Shown one piece after another: positions 11,851 through 23,544 of a DNA stretch of 64,000 nt. Each line of letters begins with the position of its first letter. Positions within the stretch are counted from its first letter, which is position 1. Source of the DNA: Asterella californica (taxonomy: Eukaryota; Streptophyta; Marchantiopsida; Marchantiales; Aytoniaceae); contig JAYKYS010000005.1 of assembly GCA_036924285.1 (NCBI GenBank), positions 26,944,001 through 27,008,000 on the forward strand, in the 5' to 3' direction. The translations under genes were made by a program, and so were the position numbers. The notes under the pieces were generated by a model. That model searched no databases. It had not been told where the DNA came from and saw only the letters and a list, made by a program, of their open reading frames with translations.

Positions 11851-14454
11851 GGCAAAAACTTTCCAATGAACTCAAATGGCGTCCAAGATCAAACCACTCG
11901 TCATCATACATAATTTCCTCAAATAACTCCAATGGAGTTGCAAAACATCTTCTATCTTTTCTAGCAAGAACACTAGAATAGAACTCTGTTCTCACATCCT
12001 CTTGGTCATCTATCATTTCATTCTCATTGTAGTACCTAGCCCTTGATAACATATCTGTCACAAGATTGTCTTTCCCTGAAATATGTCTAAACTCTGGACT
12101 TGATATATGCTATCCACCTCAACATAGCAATATCTGCAGTTGTACAGCTAGTGATCATTCCCAAGAGAGATAAACAATATGTCTCCACAACCACATGTGC
12201 TCCTATCAAGTATTCCTTTGTCACTCTTCATTGTAATAACTACTCCCCATAGTTCTCTCTTGATATGAAGGTAGTCTCTCTGCTATGAACTTAATACCTT
12301 AGCTCCAAAATGCACCACATACCTATTTCCATCCTCATCATCTTGTCCTACATCCCATCCAATGCCAATAGGACTAGTATCAACAGTAAGGATAACAAAT
12401 ATGCACAATTCATATGTTACAGTCCATAGAGTTGGTGGTGAAAACAAAAGATCTTTCAACTTCTTCATGGACTTGCTTTGCTCCTCTTGCCACTGAAATC
12501 TTTGTCCCTTCCTCAGCAACTTGTACAACGGATCTGCTACATGTGCAAAGGTGTGGAATCCATATATGATAAAAACACACATGCACCTAGAAATCTTCTC
12601 ACCTCACTAACTGATCCACATGTTGCCTTCATTCTTTGAATGACATCAACCTTGTTTGGACAAGGTTTCTGACCATAAGATTCACATAGATGCCACACAA
12701 TTAGTACCTCATGTTCTCCAAATACAGACTTTGCTCCAGATAAAGTCAATATGAACCTCCTCCAATCGACTCAATATCTTATCACAATCAGCTATGTGGT
12801 CTACAACAAACTTACGGCACCCCCTCTGATCCATTACCTCATTCTTCTCCTCCTCAACACATCCTTTGATCGACACATCATAAAAGAATGACATAGTTTT
12901 TTCAAGAATGAAATCACTCAAAACTTTGTTCATATCATTCATCATTGTGATACAGAATTGGTAGCACCTTGTGACAAGGTGCACATCCTTAGTAACCTTA
13001 AAGGTGTCCTCATTGTAGTCAAGTCTCTACTAGAATAATTGAAACTGGTCATATCATGAATACAAATCTCTCATTGAATAGATAGCACGACCAGCAAAAA
13101 CCTCTACGAACTCGTCTACAATAGGTCCTATACCCATATTCTTGATAGTCATCTTGTTAACTAGTTGCATATCTTGAATGAATCTCAAGTCTCCATTATT
13201 CTTCGGAACTGTAAACCATCCACTATTAGAACAGGGAGCTATAGATGGTTTCAAGATACCCATCCTAATCCTCTCATTGAGCAAGTCTATTAGCTTTGGT
13301 AGATGAGCTCTAGGTACAAGGATAGGACGTAGATTCCAAGACACATGCGGTATAGTAAAGATTATCATAGGTGCAACTACACTTGGATCCACACATCTTA
13401 CTTCATGTGACTCAAACGCAGACGCCTTATCATGCCTAGATAGCATCACCCTGAGACTCTTCTTCTCTTGCTCAGTAAGAAATCCATCTCCTCCAATCTT
13501 CAGTTCCTTCAGTGTTGCTTCTATGAACTGGTGTCCAATTCTTCTTGGCTCTCTAAGTGCAGTTGTTGTGCAGCTTGCTCCATCTTCTGATTGTAGTCGA
13601 GTGGTAAAGACAAAGCCATTGGTTTGACTTTTTTTGTCACTGACTTGTACTTGGTCTCCACATACACCTTTTGTTGATTTATAAACTTATCAATTACATC
13701 GTAAAGCTCCTTAGAGCTCACTCTCCCCACTCTATCTACATCATCTATAGAGCTTTCTAATATAGATTCCAACTCCTCTATAGTATCTATCAAAGATTGT
13801 TCTTCAAACACTCCAGATATGTATTCATCTCTAGCTAACTCTCCACTATCCTACAAAGATTGCTGTAGATACTTCACATATTGTCTCTCAAACCTCTTTA
13901 GATTCTCAACCTTTCTATAACACACTGATCCACATGATGCAAATCCTAAGAAGCTAGTGGATAAAGCTTCCTGCTCTATGAGATCAGGCGAGAATTCTAT
14001 CTCTACTGTATCGTTGAAGTCTTGCTCTTCAATGACACTCTGTCAAAATCCCTAGACTCTCTAATTCCTCTCATGTTTTGTAACAACAGTCAAAAATTAA
14101 ATTGCTCTTCTGTCATCTCTACTACGTATCCTAGCATAGGCTGAACCATCATCCATAACTCGTGTCTCTGTTCTAACAGCGGTAATGTAAGGCTGCCCTA
14201 GAAAAATAAGTTACGTTGACATATCCCGTACAAAGAAATTCTGAACATCACTGATCTCACCCACAATTATCTTGATGTTGGGACAAGCACCATAGACTTC
14301 TCCCCTTTGGTTGTTCACAGCACCGATAAACCATCCATGTTCGGTGTCTATGGACCACCTCCCACGCTTGTACAACTCCTTAGACATTAGACTAATCTCT
14401 GAGTCGTGATCAATCAATGCCACCACAGGTTCCTCTAGATCTCTCAGCTTCACT
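11846..14454 (-). pseudogene. R0 relic, pol part: protease, reverse transcriptase, RNase H
   Basis: Decayed Ty3-like pol on the minus strand. Order from high to low coordinates: protease around 14453-14211 (ALIDHDSEI, where other copies have DHGSE); PR/RT spacer 14050-13500; RT from 13449 (CVDPSVVAPMI, FTVPKNNGDLRFIQDMQ, AIYSMRDLYS); then 12984-12709 (MNKVLSDFI, FFYDV where FLDDI is expected); RNase H 12582-12283 and 12061-11846 (VDTSPIGIGWDVGQ, MLSRARY). Integrase is missing: the relic stops at LGRHLSSLESF, next to an LTR-end stub. Many frame changes and stops. A1 sits in the protease-upstream region between its two TSD copies. This is the oldest layer of the nest. Confidence 0.85.
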
Positions 14455-14458
14455 ACGG
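14455..14458. repeat. Target-site duplication of A1 (left), ACGG
   Basis: Four bases directly before the A1 5' LTR. The same four follow the 3' LTR at 23368-23371. Confidence 0.9.
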
Positions 14459-15775
14459 TGTCGTGATGTGAATCATTTCACATAGTAAATGATTCACTTC
14501 TCTGTCAGGCATTAGTCTCTCTGAGTGAAGTTAAGACCTCAGAGAAGTCCGTTTTTGGAAGATGTTATATATTTTGAGTCTTAGTAGGTTGATTACCATG
14601 TTGATAGGGCTTAAGCCCATGGGTTGTATTTGCGTGTCGCCCATGCACGCTTTCTAGCTGATTTAAGTTATTTTTCGGGGCTGCGTATCGTTTTAGGTAG
14701 TTTAAGTTTTACGCTGGCACTCTAGGGGGCTTGACGTGGTAGCCTATGAGTGTAGATAAGTTACCACATGGTTTAAGGCACAAAATGACAACCAAATGGA
14801 GCTATGAATTCTCATTGGTTCATTTTTGTCTTTTGTGTAACTCTAAATTTAGAAACAGAGGTCTAAAGGGGATTTCGAGCAATTCGTAAGGGTACTTTGA
14901 AATCTGAGAGCACAGGGAGATAGAGCTCGTCGAGCCCACACTGTCAGCGAAAAAGTTGATCGATTTGGAGCAATAAACAAGGAGTTATGGCTGATTGAAG
15001 TTCGATTTGTGTCAGAATTGCAGCACTTCTGTTCAATTTGGGGTTTTGAGTGTCATTTGCAGCAGAATCGAGGAAAGCGCTTCAAAACTTCGTGGCTGTG
15101 TTCACTGTCAGCAGGGCTACGACTGTCACCAAAGTTTTATGTCGATTGAGTCAGTGAGTAATTCAGGGCGACCGCTGAAGTAGAGGGGGTCCGAAAAGCT
15201 CTGAATCTGGAGCAGCAACTTCAGAGAGTGAGATCTGGAGTTCTGTGTGGAATCAGGAGGCCCAATTTCACAGGAGTGTTCATCAAGCTGTGTACTGCAA
15301 ATCCTGTAAGAATTTCCCAAAGTGATCGAGCCAATTCCTTGTTATAGGTCGAAATAGCTGTTTGGGTACCAGAAACTGCCGTAATTTCTCTACTCAAAAA
15401 ATTTCTGCTCATATCTTAGTGCTTTGAATTGATCTGAAGCTGAAATTTCGTATGTGTATCCACTAGAACCTCATTTACATGTAGGAGGAGTTCTGAAGTC
15501 TGAACCTTCACATATTTGTCAATCCTGAGTGTCAAAGTTCGCCATCTGATCTTATCATTGCTAGTTAAGCCTGAACTTGCTTCGTGAACATATCAGAAGA
15601 GCCTAGAGACTTATATGAGTGTTTTTCAGTATCACCTTGAGACCTGAAGCCTATCCTGTGAGTAAACCAGCCACAGCCAAGAGCCCAACGCTTCCCCGAG
15701 TAGATTGAACACAGCCTTCAAGCTCATATCACAGCCAGAAGGTTCGCCCTTCTCAGAAAGACTCTCAACCCGACA
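14459..15775 (+). repeat. A1 5' LTR
   Basis: 1317 bp, starts TGTCGTGATG and ends CTCAACCCGACA. Near the start are an 11-bp stem (14468-14478 with 14487-14497) and a second stem (TCTCTGAG 14517-14524 with CTCAGAGA 14538-14545). The 62-aa open frame inside (14995-15183) recurs unchanged in the 3' LTR simply because the LTRs are duplicates; it is not called a gene. Confidence 0.95.
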
Positions 15776-15777
15776 TC

Positions 15778-15797
15778 TGGTGCTTCCACTGAGAGCT
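15778..15797 (+). other. A1 primer-binding site
   Basis: TGGTGCTTCCACTGAGAG starts 2 nt after the 5' LTR. It would pair with a tRNA ending ...GGAAGCACCA. The tRNA is not named with confidence (tRNA-Thr is one possibility). Confidence 0.6.
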
Positions 15798-15843
15798 CTT
15801 GGGGTGATTGATTGAGAAGGTTGAGTTGCTACAAGGAGAAGAG

Positions 15844-18399
15844 ATGGATCGCAAGAGCGGAGCTGCTGCTGCTGCCTCTGGGGCTGGAACATCAACGTCT
15901 ACTGCTGCACCGTCAACTGCACCTGCGTCTTCTACAGCGACATCTGCATCTGGTCTGGACACGGCGGAGATCTTGAAGACGCTTGCGGCCCTGGTCCAAC
16001 AGCATCCGATCGTTGGAGGGGGTGAGTTAAAATCCACCAAGGCTTTGCAAGCGATAGTGAATAGGTGTGGAAGGTTTGAAGATAGAGATATTTCTAGATA
16101 TCTGCGTGAGTATAGAGGAGAGATGGAGCTGGTTAGGGTTACTGATGCTGAGATGATAGCAAGTTTTGAGTTAGCTGTCATTCCTGAGTTGCGGGACCAA
16201 GTTAGGGATGTACAGAGAAGAAATCTTGGAATCTGGATGAGTTTTGAGCGATCTCGTCGAGAGGAGTTTCTTGAGGAGGATTCAGAGAGAGTTACTAGAA
16301 AGACATTTCTAGACTGGGTTGAGCAGCAACCTGGTCGTATTATGAGCCTGAGTGAGTTGCTGAGAGAGTTTGATCGGAGATACCGACAACTTTCAACTCT
16401 AGAGCGAATCACCTTAGATGCTAGGAAAATAGAGCTTTTCCTGCAGGCTACCGATGATGCTAGGGCAGATCGGTTATGTTTTATGTTGGCCGATCGATCT
16501 GCTGAGGGAGGTGTTACTATGGATTGGGGGAGAGTTGAGGATGCTGTGGCTGTACTGACGAGGCAGAGGAGGGGAAGAGTGGCTGTGGGAGGACGTCCGC
16601 TTGCAGAAGTGGTCACTCCACCTTATGCTGCTCCTCAAGTACAGCAGCCTTTGGCCCTTGCTCCCATACTTGTTGTCCCAGCTGTAGTTCCTTTGATGCC
16701 AGTTGTGCCAGCTCCAGCACAAAGGGCACCTGTTCAGAGATCTGCGGAGAACCATGGTCAACAGAACCAGATTGAAGACCTGATTCGGCAGATGCGAGAG
16801 CTGAAGGTAGAGCTAGCTGGATTGCAGAGAGAGCAGCCACCGGCGCCTGCTGTTGCACGTCCAGGAGGTGCTCCTGTTCGTAGATGTATCTGGTGTGACA
16901 GTCCTGATCACTTCCGAGGAGACTGTCAGGAGCTCACAGTTGCTTTGCGAGATGGTGTGCTTCGCTACCAGAACGGTAGACTGCACCTTTTTTCTACTGG
17001 AGAGCCGTTGAGCACGCAGTTTGGACGAGGAGGTATGAGGAGTCTACCTCAGATTGCTACAGCTGCAAAGGCAACTGCGTTGATGGCACCGCTGGTAAAT
17101 TCTGATGTGTATGCTGGGCATATTGAGGTCTCTTCTAGTCCTACGTTGCTAGATAGGACTGCTGAGAAGAGTATTGCCCCCGTTCCTTCTGAAGTACTGA
17201 AGAGGGGAGCCGAGTCTATTCGTAGGGTCACAGGATGGAGAGATTCTGTAGATGCTGCTTCTATCAGAGCATTCTTGGATGTAGATAGACACGTTCATTG
17301 ACAGGATGCTTTTGTGGAAGAGAAGAGGCGGCGAGAAGCCTCTGAACTTGATGTTGGAATTCCTGAGGAGACTGGAGATAGACGGAGAGTCACAAGGAGA
17401 CGAGCGGCTCTTCTTGAAGACATCCCGTCTACTTCTGCAGCTCCTCCACCTGCGCCAGGTCCTATGGAGGATGTGCAGAGATCCCAGCAAGAGCCAACGA
17501 CTGCTGATAGGCGGTTTACTGCCCAAGAGAAAGGGAAGGGACCGGCTTACAAGTTGGCAGCTGATATTGAAACTTCTACTGATCTGAAGAGTATCTTGGA
17601 GCAGAGGATACTGGATGCGCGAATCGAGTTTTCTCTTCGAGAAGTTCTTGGTATTGCAAAGAGGGAGTTTCACGAATTGATCATCGACATCATCAAGCGT
17701 AAGAGACAAGTGATGTCCGAGCAGGTAGAGAGTCAGATGATAGATGTAGTAGGAGCTTCTGTGAATGATGCAGAGTTTGGAAAGGTGCATTTTCAAGAAG
17801 CTGATGACAAGAGATACCAGCAAGAAGCGTTGGTTGCTGGTACCGACACTATTGAGTTCAACGATGAGGAAGCTGGTGAGGAGAGTCCAGCTAGTGAAAG
17901 TGATTTTAGAAAGAGACATTGGGCTCGTGCCACAACTGTTACGCGAGTTCGTCTTGGAAGTTTGGCTGAACCTGTTGCTGCTTTAGTTGATCACGGATCT
18001 GAGATCAACATCATGTCACGGGAGGTGTACGAGAGGGGTCAGTGGCCTATCGAGCTAAACCATGGTTGGGTGTTACGTGCTGCAAACAACCAGAAAGGTG
18101 AGCTATACGGCGCTTATCCTAACGTGAAGGTGAAGATAGGTGATGTGGATGTGGATCAACACTTCTTCGTGCAATCTTCTGCTTCATATCCTGTGATTCT
18201 TGGTCAGCCTTATATCACTACGGTTCGAATGGAGACCAAGGTGATGGATGATGGATCTCATTATGCTAGGATCCGTAGTCTAGATGATAGATGTTCTGTG
18301 CAGTTTCTGACCGTTCGTACGAACCACGAACGAAATCGTCAAACTTTGAGAGATTCTCCTATCTGTAAGGGTAAGGGTTTTCTGAAACCACTCTCGTAG
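15844..18399 (+). pseudogene. A1 gag-protease reading frame
   Basis: Gag and aspartic protease in one frame of 852 codons from the ATG (MDRKSG) to TAG 18397-18399, interrupted by a TGA at 17299-17301 where B and C have sense codons, so the TGA is decay. N-terminus Ala/Ser/Thr-rich; Gag helical part about residues 40-250; a CCHC zinc knuckle C-x2-C-x4-H-x4-C in RRCIWCDSPDHFRGDC. Protease near the end: HWARATT, ALVDHGSEINIMS (DHG where DTG/DSG is usual), then HFFVQSSASYPVILGQPYI and a tail NHERNRQ. The frame stops just where the RT frame begins one base back. The protein would assemble the particle and cut the polyprotein. Confidence 0.85.
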
Positions 18400-21300
18400 G
18401 ACGGGATAGCGAGAGTGATGGATCTACTGCTACTATGATCCCGCTTGAGCAGCCTGAGGGATCACAGGAGGTTGATGGAAAGGCTGCTCAAGATTCAGAA
18501 AGTAGTTGCACTGTGCATAGTTGGAAATCTGGGTTGATGGCTTTCAGTTCTGATGATTGGAGTGAGTTCACACGGATGGAGGATTTGACTGAGAAGAGTA
18601 GAAGACAGATGGAGAAGTGTGCAGCAAATCTGCATTGTACAGGAGTTCTGAAGGAAGATGAGATGATTTCTGGTGTTTATGAGGAGTTTGTAGGTGTGCA
18701 GTCTTTTGTTCGTTGGCTGGATGGTGTAGATAGGTTGATGGAACAGATGGGAGGTAGGGTGGTGATCCCCATCCATTCTCGTGAAGTCTATGAGGAAATT
18801 ATCTCATACTTGCGATATCGTCCTCATCCGAGACTAGAGAATGGATGGAAGGATGCAGTCTGTTGGTGTGGCTCTCATCAGGAAGCGGAAGTACACGCCA
18901 AGTATAAAGCTGTAGCGAGGAAGGTGAGACCTGTGGCGACCCAATTACCTGTTGATTCTCAGCAACAGATGGAGTTAGCGGCTGCTGAACCTGTGCTTAG
19001 AGATCCTACACAGGTAGGACACAAGTTTACTCAAGAAACACTTGAGCAACTCCAGATAGGAGGGGGTGGCTTCTTGACTGAAGAGGAGAAACGAGCTTTT
19101 GAGTAGATGATAGTTAGTCATGGTAAGGCATTTTCTTTCTCAGCTGAGGAGATTGGTTGTGTGGATCCTAGTGTGATAGCTCCGATGGTTATCTTCACTG
19201 TTCCTCATGTACCTTGGGACTTGAAGCCGATTCCAGTCCCTCGTGCTTTACTACCGAAGGTCATTGAGTTGCTGAAGAAGAGGGTACGAATGGGTATTCT
19301 TGAACCATCTATGGCTCCGTACTCTAGCCGATGGTTCACAGTACCTAAGAAGACAGGAGCTCTACGCTTCATCCAAGACTTGCAGCCTGCCAACAACATC
19401 ACGATTCGAAACGTTGGAACAGGACCTGTGGTTGATGAAGTAGCTGAGGCGTTTGCTGGAAGGTCAATCTATTCTATTGGAGATCTGTTTTCAGGTTATG
19501 ATCAGTTTCAGCTTGCTTTGGAGAGTAGAGACTTGACTACCATGCGTACACCTTTGGGATTGATGCGGATGTGCACTCTTCCTCAAGGTGCGACAAACTC
19601 AGTAGCCCATATGCAGAATGCGATGCATAAGGTGTTACGAGAGTTTGTACCTGAGGTCACTATCCCGTTTTTGGATGATATTCCAAAAGCTGTGACTTCT
19701 GATGGATGCAGAAAGTTCATTGCAGACCACATTCGGGATGTGGAGAAGATTCTGATGCGTTTGGAGGAGGTACACCTCACTCTATCAGGTACCAAATCTC
19801 GTTTTGGTATGTCAGAGATTGTGGTGGTGGGTCATTTGTGTGGTACTTTTGGGAGGCGTCCGAACCCAGAGAAGGTAGATGCTATAGCAAGAATAGCTGA
19901 CTGCACCAACATCACTGAGGTTCGATGGTTCTTGGGAGCTTGTGTGTTCTTTCGTGTGAGTATTCCTCATTATGCACACATTGTCGAGCCTCTGTATGCA
20001 CTTCTGAGAAAGGGAAGGAGGTTTACATGGCGACAAGAACATCATGAGACGATGGAGCAGCTAAAGGTGATTCTGAAGTCTCCACCTATACTAAGGAGGC
20101 TTAGCTACGAGAGCGGGAGACCTGTGGTACTGACTGTTGATACGAGTCCAAAGGTGATTGGATGGGCAGTTGGTCAAGAAGATGCAGAAGGTGTGCGGTT
20201 TGTTTCAAGGTTTGGAGCTCGGATCTTAACAGATAGACAACGTAACTATCCTCAAGTGAAGCGTGAGTTGTGGGGAGCTGTTACTGCTATGAAGGTAGAT
20301 CGAGAGTTCTTGATAGGAGCTCATGTGATACTAGAAACAGATTGTTTGCCTTTGTTGGGTATGATAGCAAACTGCAATACACCAGACATAGCAATGCTAC
20401 GATGGATTGCTTATGTCCGGAGTCTAAACCCTGAGCTAAAGCACATAGCAGGGAAAGACAATCCAGTTGCAGATATGTTGTCTAGGGCTCGTTATACAGA
20501 TGAGGATGAGATGTTTGCAGAGGTGGAGAATGAAGAGAAGAGAGACGTTTGGTGCCAAGTTGGTCAGCAGACTTCAGACTTGGAACCACTGCCGTTCAAT
20601 GAGAGGTTCTACTCAGAAACGTTCCACGATATTGGATTTTATCTGAGTTCGTTATCCAGGAGAGAAGGATGGAGTGATGCAGAGTTCAAGGAGATCAGAC
20701 GGAAGGCGTATAGCTACCTTCTACGTGAAGGTTATCTGTGGAAACGTCCGAAGAGAAGAGACGGGATGCTTGCTAGAGTGGTGGATGATCAACCGACGAA
20801 GCTGAATCTGCTGAAAGAGTTTCATGACACCTTGTGGGATGGACATCGTGGAGTATGGGCTACTTACACGAAGATGAAGGAGCGTTATTGGTGGAAGGGT
20901 TTGTATCAAGACGTGGTGGATTTTGTTGGGTCGTGTCTGCACTGCCAGTTCTACTCTAAAGTCCGTTACAGAGATGGACTTGTACCTACTTATCCACCTA
21001 GTATCCATTTTCAATGGGTTCTTGATCTTGTGATGATGCCACCGGGGTTATGGGGGATGCGTTATTTGGTGTTGGCTCGAGAGGATCTTTCCAACTATAT
21101 GGAGGGACGAGCACTACGACGAAGACTACAAAGAATATCTGCAGGTTCGTGCTAGAAGATATCATCTGTCGTTATGGATCGGTTGGGAGATTACGTGCAG
21201 ATAGAGGTGAGTTGAGAGGCGCTGAAGTGAAGGAGTTCTTTGCTCGTTATGGAGTAAAGCTTCGACTTACCACTGCTATGAATCCAGAGGGCATTGGTAA

Positions 21301-22003
21301 GAGTGAACGAGGACACCCTTCTATTGTTCATGCTTTAGTGAAAGCATGTGATGGTAGACCTAGAGAATGGTCGAGATTACTTCCATTTGCTTTGTGGGCG
21401 GATAGAACTACACACTGTACTACGACTGGCTATATGCCAGTTGAGCTTATGCTGGGGCAGAAACCGATCATGCCTGCTGAGGAGTACTTTCCTACATGGG
21501 CTACGCTATCGTGGGAGGATGATACAGATCGTGCTTCACTCCTTGCTTTACGTATTAGGCAGTTGGAGCGAAGGGAGGAGGATCTTGCTGATGCGCAGGA
21601 GAGGTTGAAGGTGGCTCGAGTCAAAAACAAAGAACATTTTGACAAGACTCACCGACTACGACCGAAGCCAATACATGTTGGTGAGTGGGTTCTGATATAT
21701 GATAGCACGTTGGAGAATCAGCATTCTACACTTCGTAAGTTCTCTCGAAGGTGGTTCGGGCCTTATGTTGTGCTAGATGTGTATGAGAATGCCACTTATA
21801 GTTTGCGTGAGTTGGATGGTACTCCTTTGAAGCTATCTGTGGCTGGCAAACGTGTGAAACTGTTCAAGAGACGCGGAGGGTCAATCGAGTTATTCAACTT
21901 TCTGGAGTCAGAGCTGAGGACAACAAGAGACGGAGACGTCCCAGTGTCTGATGAGACTGAGGCGGAGGAGAGCGATGATGATGAAGAACAAGCAGAAGAC
22001 TGA
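18396..22003 (+). pseudogene. A1 pol: reverse transcriptase, RNase H, integrase
   Basis: Starts in the -1 frame relative to gag-protease and runs to TGA 22001-22003, broken by TAG 19104-19106 and a frameshift near 21.11 kb. RT: VPRALLPKVIELL, WFTVPKKTGALRFIQDLQP, YSIGDLFSGYDQFQLA, LPQGATNSVAHMQNAMHKVL and FLDDI at the active site. RNase H: LTVDTSPKVIGWAVGQ, the E of KRELWG and the D of LETDCLPLLGM. Integrase: H-x6-H (FHDTLWDGH), C-x2-C (CLHC), then D in VLDLVM, D in RADRGEL and E in GKSERGHP. The second D and E are separated by 34 residues, not 35. The C-terminus (FGPYVVLDVYENATYSLREL, then GKRVKLFK) shows no chromodomain and ends very acidic. Confidence 0.88.
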
Positions 22004-22033
22004 GCAGGTTGGCACATGCCGGAGGATGTGCAG

Positions 22034-22049
22034 GTTTGGAGGGGGTGGA
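22034..22049 (+). other. A1 polypurine tract
   Basis: Purine-rich run with GGAGGGGGTGGA directly before the 3' LTR. The same position in B and C has a close variant. Confidence 0.8.
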
Positions 22050-23367
22050 TGTCGTGATGTGAATCATTTCACATAGTAAATGATTCACTTCTCTGTCAGG
22101 CATTAGTCTCTCTGAGTGAAGTTAAGACCTCAGAGAAGTCCGTTTTTGGAAGATGTTATATATTTTGAGTCTTAGTAGGTTGATTACCATGTTGATAGGG
22201 CTTAAGCTCATGGGTTGTATTTGCGTGTCGCCCATGCACGCTTTCTAGCTGATTTAAGTTATTTTTCGGGGCTGCGTGCCGTTTTAGGTAGTTTAAGTTT
22301 TACGCTGGCACTCTAGGGGGCTTGACGTGGTAGCCTATGAGTGTAGATAAGTTACCACATGGTTTAAGGCACAAAATGACAGCCAAATGGAGCTATGAAT
22401 TCTCATTGGTTCATTTTTGTCTTTTGTGTAACTCTAAATTTAGAAACAGAGGTCTAAAGGGGATTTCGAGCAATTGGTAAAGGTACTTTGAAATCTGAGA
22501 GCACAGGGAGATAGAGTTCGTCGAGCCAAGCACTGTCAGCGAAAAAGTTGATCGATTTGGAGCAATAAACAAGGAGTTATGGCTGATTGAAGTTCGATTT
22601 GTGTCAGAATTGCAGCACTTCTGTTCAATTTGGGGTTTTGAGTGTCATTTGCAGCAGAATCGAGGAAAGCGCTTCAAAACTTCGTGGCTGTGTTCACTGT
22701 CAGCAGGGCTACGACTGTCACCAAAGTTTTATGTCGATTGAGTCAGTGAGTAATTCAGGGCGACCGCTGAAGTAGAGGGGGTCCGAAAAGCTCTGAATCT
22801 GGAGCAGCAACTTCAGAGAGTGAGATCTGGAGTTCTGTGTGGAATCAGGAGGCCCAATTTCACAGGAGTGTTCATCAAGCTGTGTACTGCAAATCCTGTA
22901 AGAATTTCCCAAAGTGATTGAGCCAATTCCTTGTTATAGGTCGAAATAGCTGTCTGGGTATCAGAAACTGCCGTAATTTCTCTACTCAAAAAATTTCTGC
23001 TCATATCTTAGTGCTTTGAATTGATCTGAAGCTGAAATTTCGTATGTGTATCCACTAGAACCTCATTTACATGTAGGAGGAGTTCTGAAGTCTGAACCTT
23101 CACATATTTGTCAATCCTGAGTGTCAAAGTTCGCCATCTGATCTTATCATTGCTAGTTAAGCCTGAACTTGCTTCGTGAACATATCAGAAGAGCCTAGAG
23201 ACTTATATGAGTGTTTTTCAGTATCACCTTGAGACCTGAAGCCTATCCTGTGAGTAAACCAGCCACAGCCAAGAGCCCAACGCTTCCCCGAGTAGATTGA
23301 ACACAGCCTTCAAGCTCATATCACAGCCAGAAGGTTCGCCCTTCTCAGAAAGACTCTCAACCCGACA
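22050..23367 (+). repeat. A1 3' LTR
   Basis: 1318 bp, same ends as the 5' LTR, about a dozen differences including one 1-bp indel. Followed by the TSD ACGG (23368-23371). Confidence 0.95.
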
Positions 23368-23544
23368 ACGGTGTTTGGTTCCTCTTGCCCAATGGTTGTG
23401 AGAGTAATGACTCTTCTGTGATGCTTCCACCTCATCTTCAAACCTCACGTGATGATACGATCTCCCCTCTGATACTTGAGAGCAGTAACCAACAATCTCA
23501 TCTTCCTCATCTTTCGACAGTTTGGTCCATAGAGCGTTAAGCGT
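23368..23544 (-). pseudogene. R0 relic, short piece between gag and protease
   Basis: Minus-strand piece of R0 caught between A1 and B. It reads LNALWTKLSKDEEDE, then HHVRFEDE and SHYSHNHWAR, matching the Gag C-terminus/protease start of C (SNALDTRIS...VRFEDD...HYTRGHWAR). Its upstream continuation is at 59094 and beyond: joining the two at the GCGT site gives KILSEATTLNALWTKL in one frame, which proves the order. Its other end joins 14454 across A1. Confidence 0.88.
23541..23544. repeat. Target-site duplication of B (low side), GCGT
   Basis: Matches GCGT at 59094-59097, 35.5 kb away. One copy is part of R0 coding sequence. Confidence 0.88.

Larger units (their letters stand above)
14459..23367 (+). 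mobile_element. A1: full-length Ty3-like LTR retrotransposon inserted in R0
   Basis: Complete structure: 5' LTR 14459-15775, primer site just inside, gag-protease, RT-RNase H-integrase, polypurine tract 22034-22049, 3' LTR 22050-23367, TSD ACGG on both sides. The LTRs are TGTCG...CGACA and differ at about a dozen positions over 1.3 kb (about 1%), so it is fairly young but older than D. Coding capacity is broken by an in-frame TGA, an in-frame TAG and a frameshift near 21.1 kb. It lies on the plus strand inside the minus-strand relic R0. It is the best reference copy of the family. Confidence 0.95.

Noticed and set aside
14995..15183. 62-aa open frame repeated at 22587-22775
   Set aside because: It lies in the two LTRs of A1; the repetition reflects LTR duplication, not gene conservation.
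17299..17301. In-frame TGA in A1 gag as programmed readthrough
   Set aside because: B and C have sense codons at the matching place (VHAYLTK..., VHAYIVK...), so this is more likely a mutation.
19104..19106. In-frame TAG in A1 pol as programmed readthrough
   Set aside because: The counterpart in C reads on (ENRFREMLTRHGKAF) without a stop; decay is simpler.
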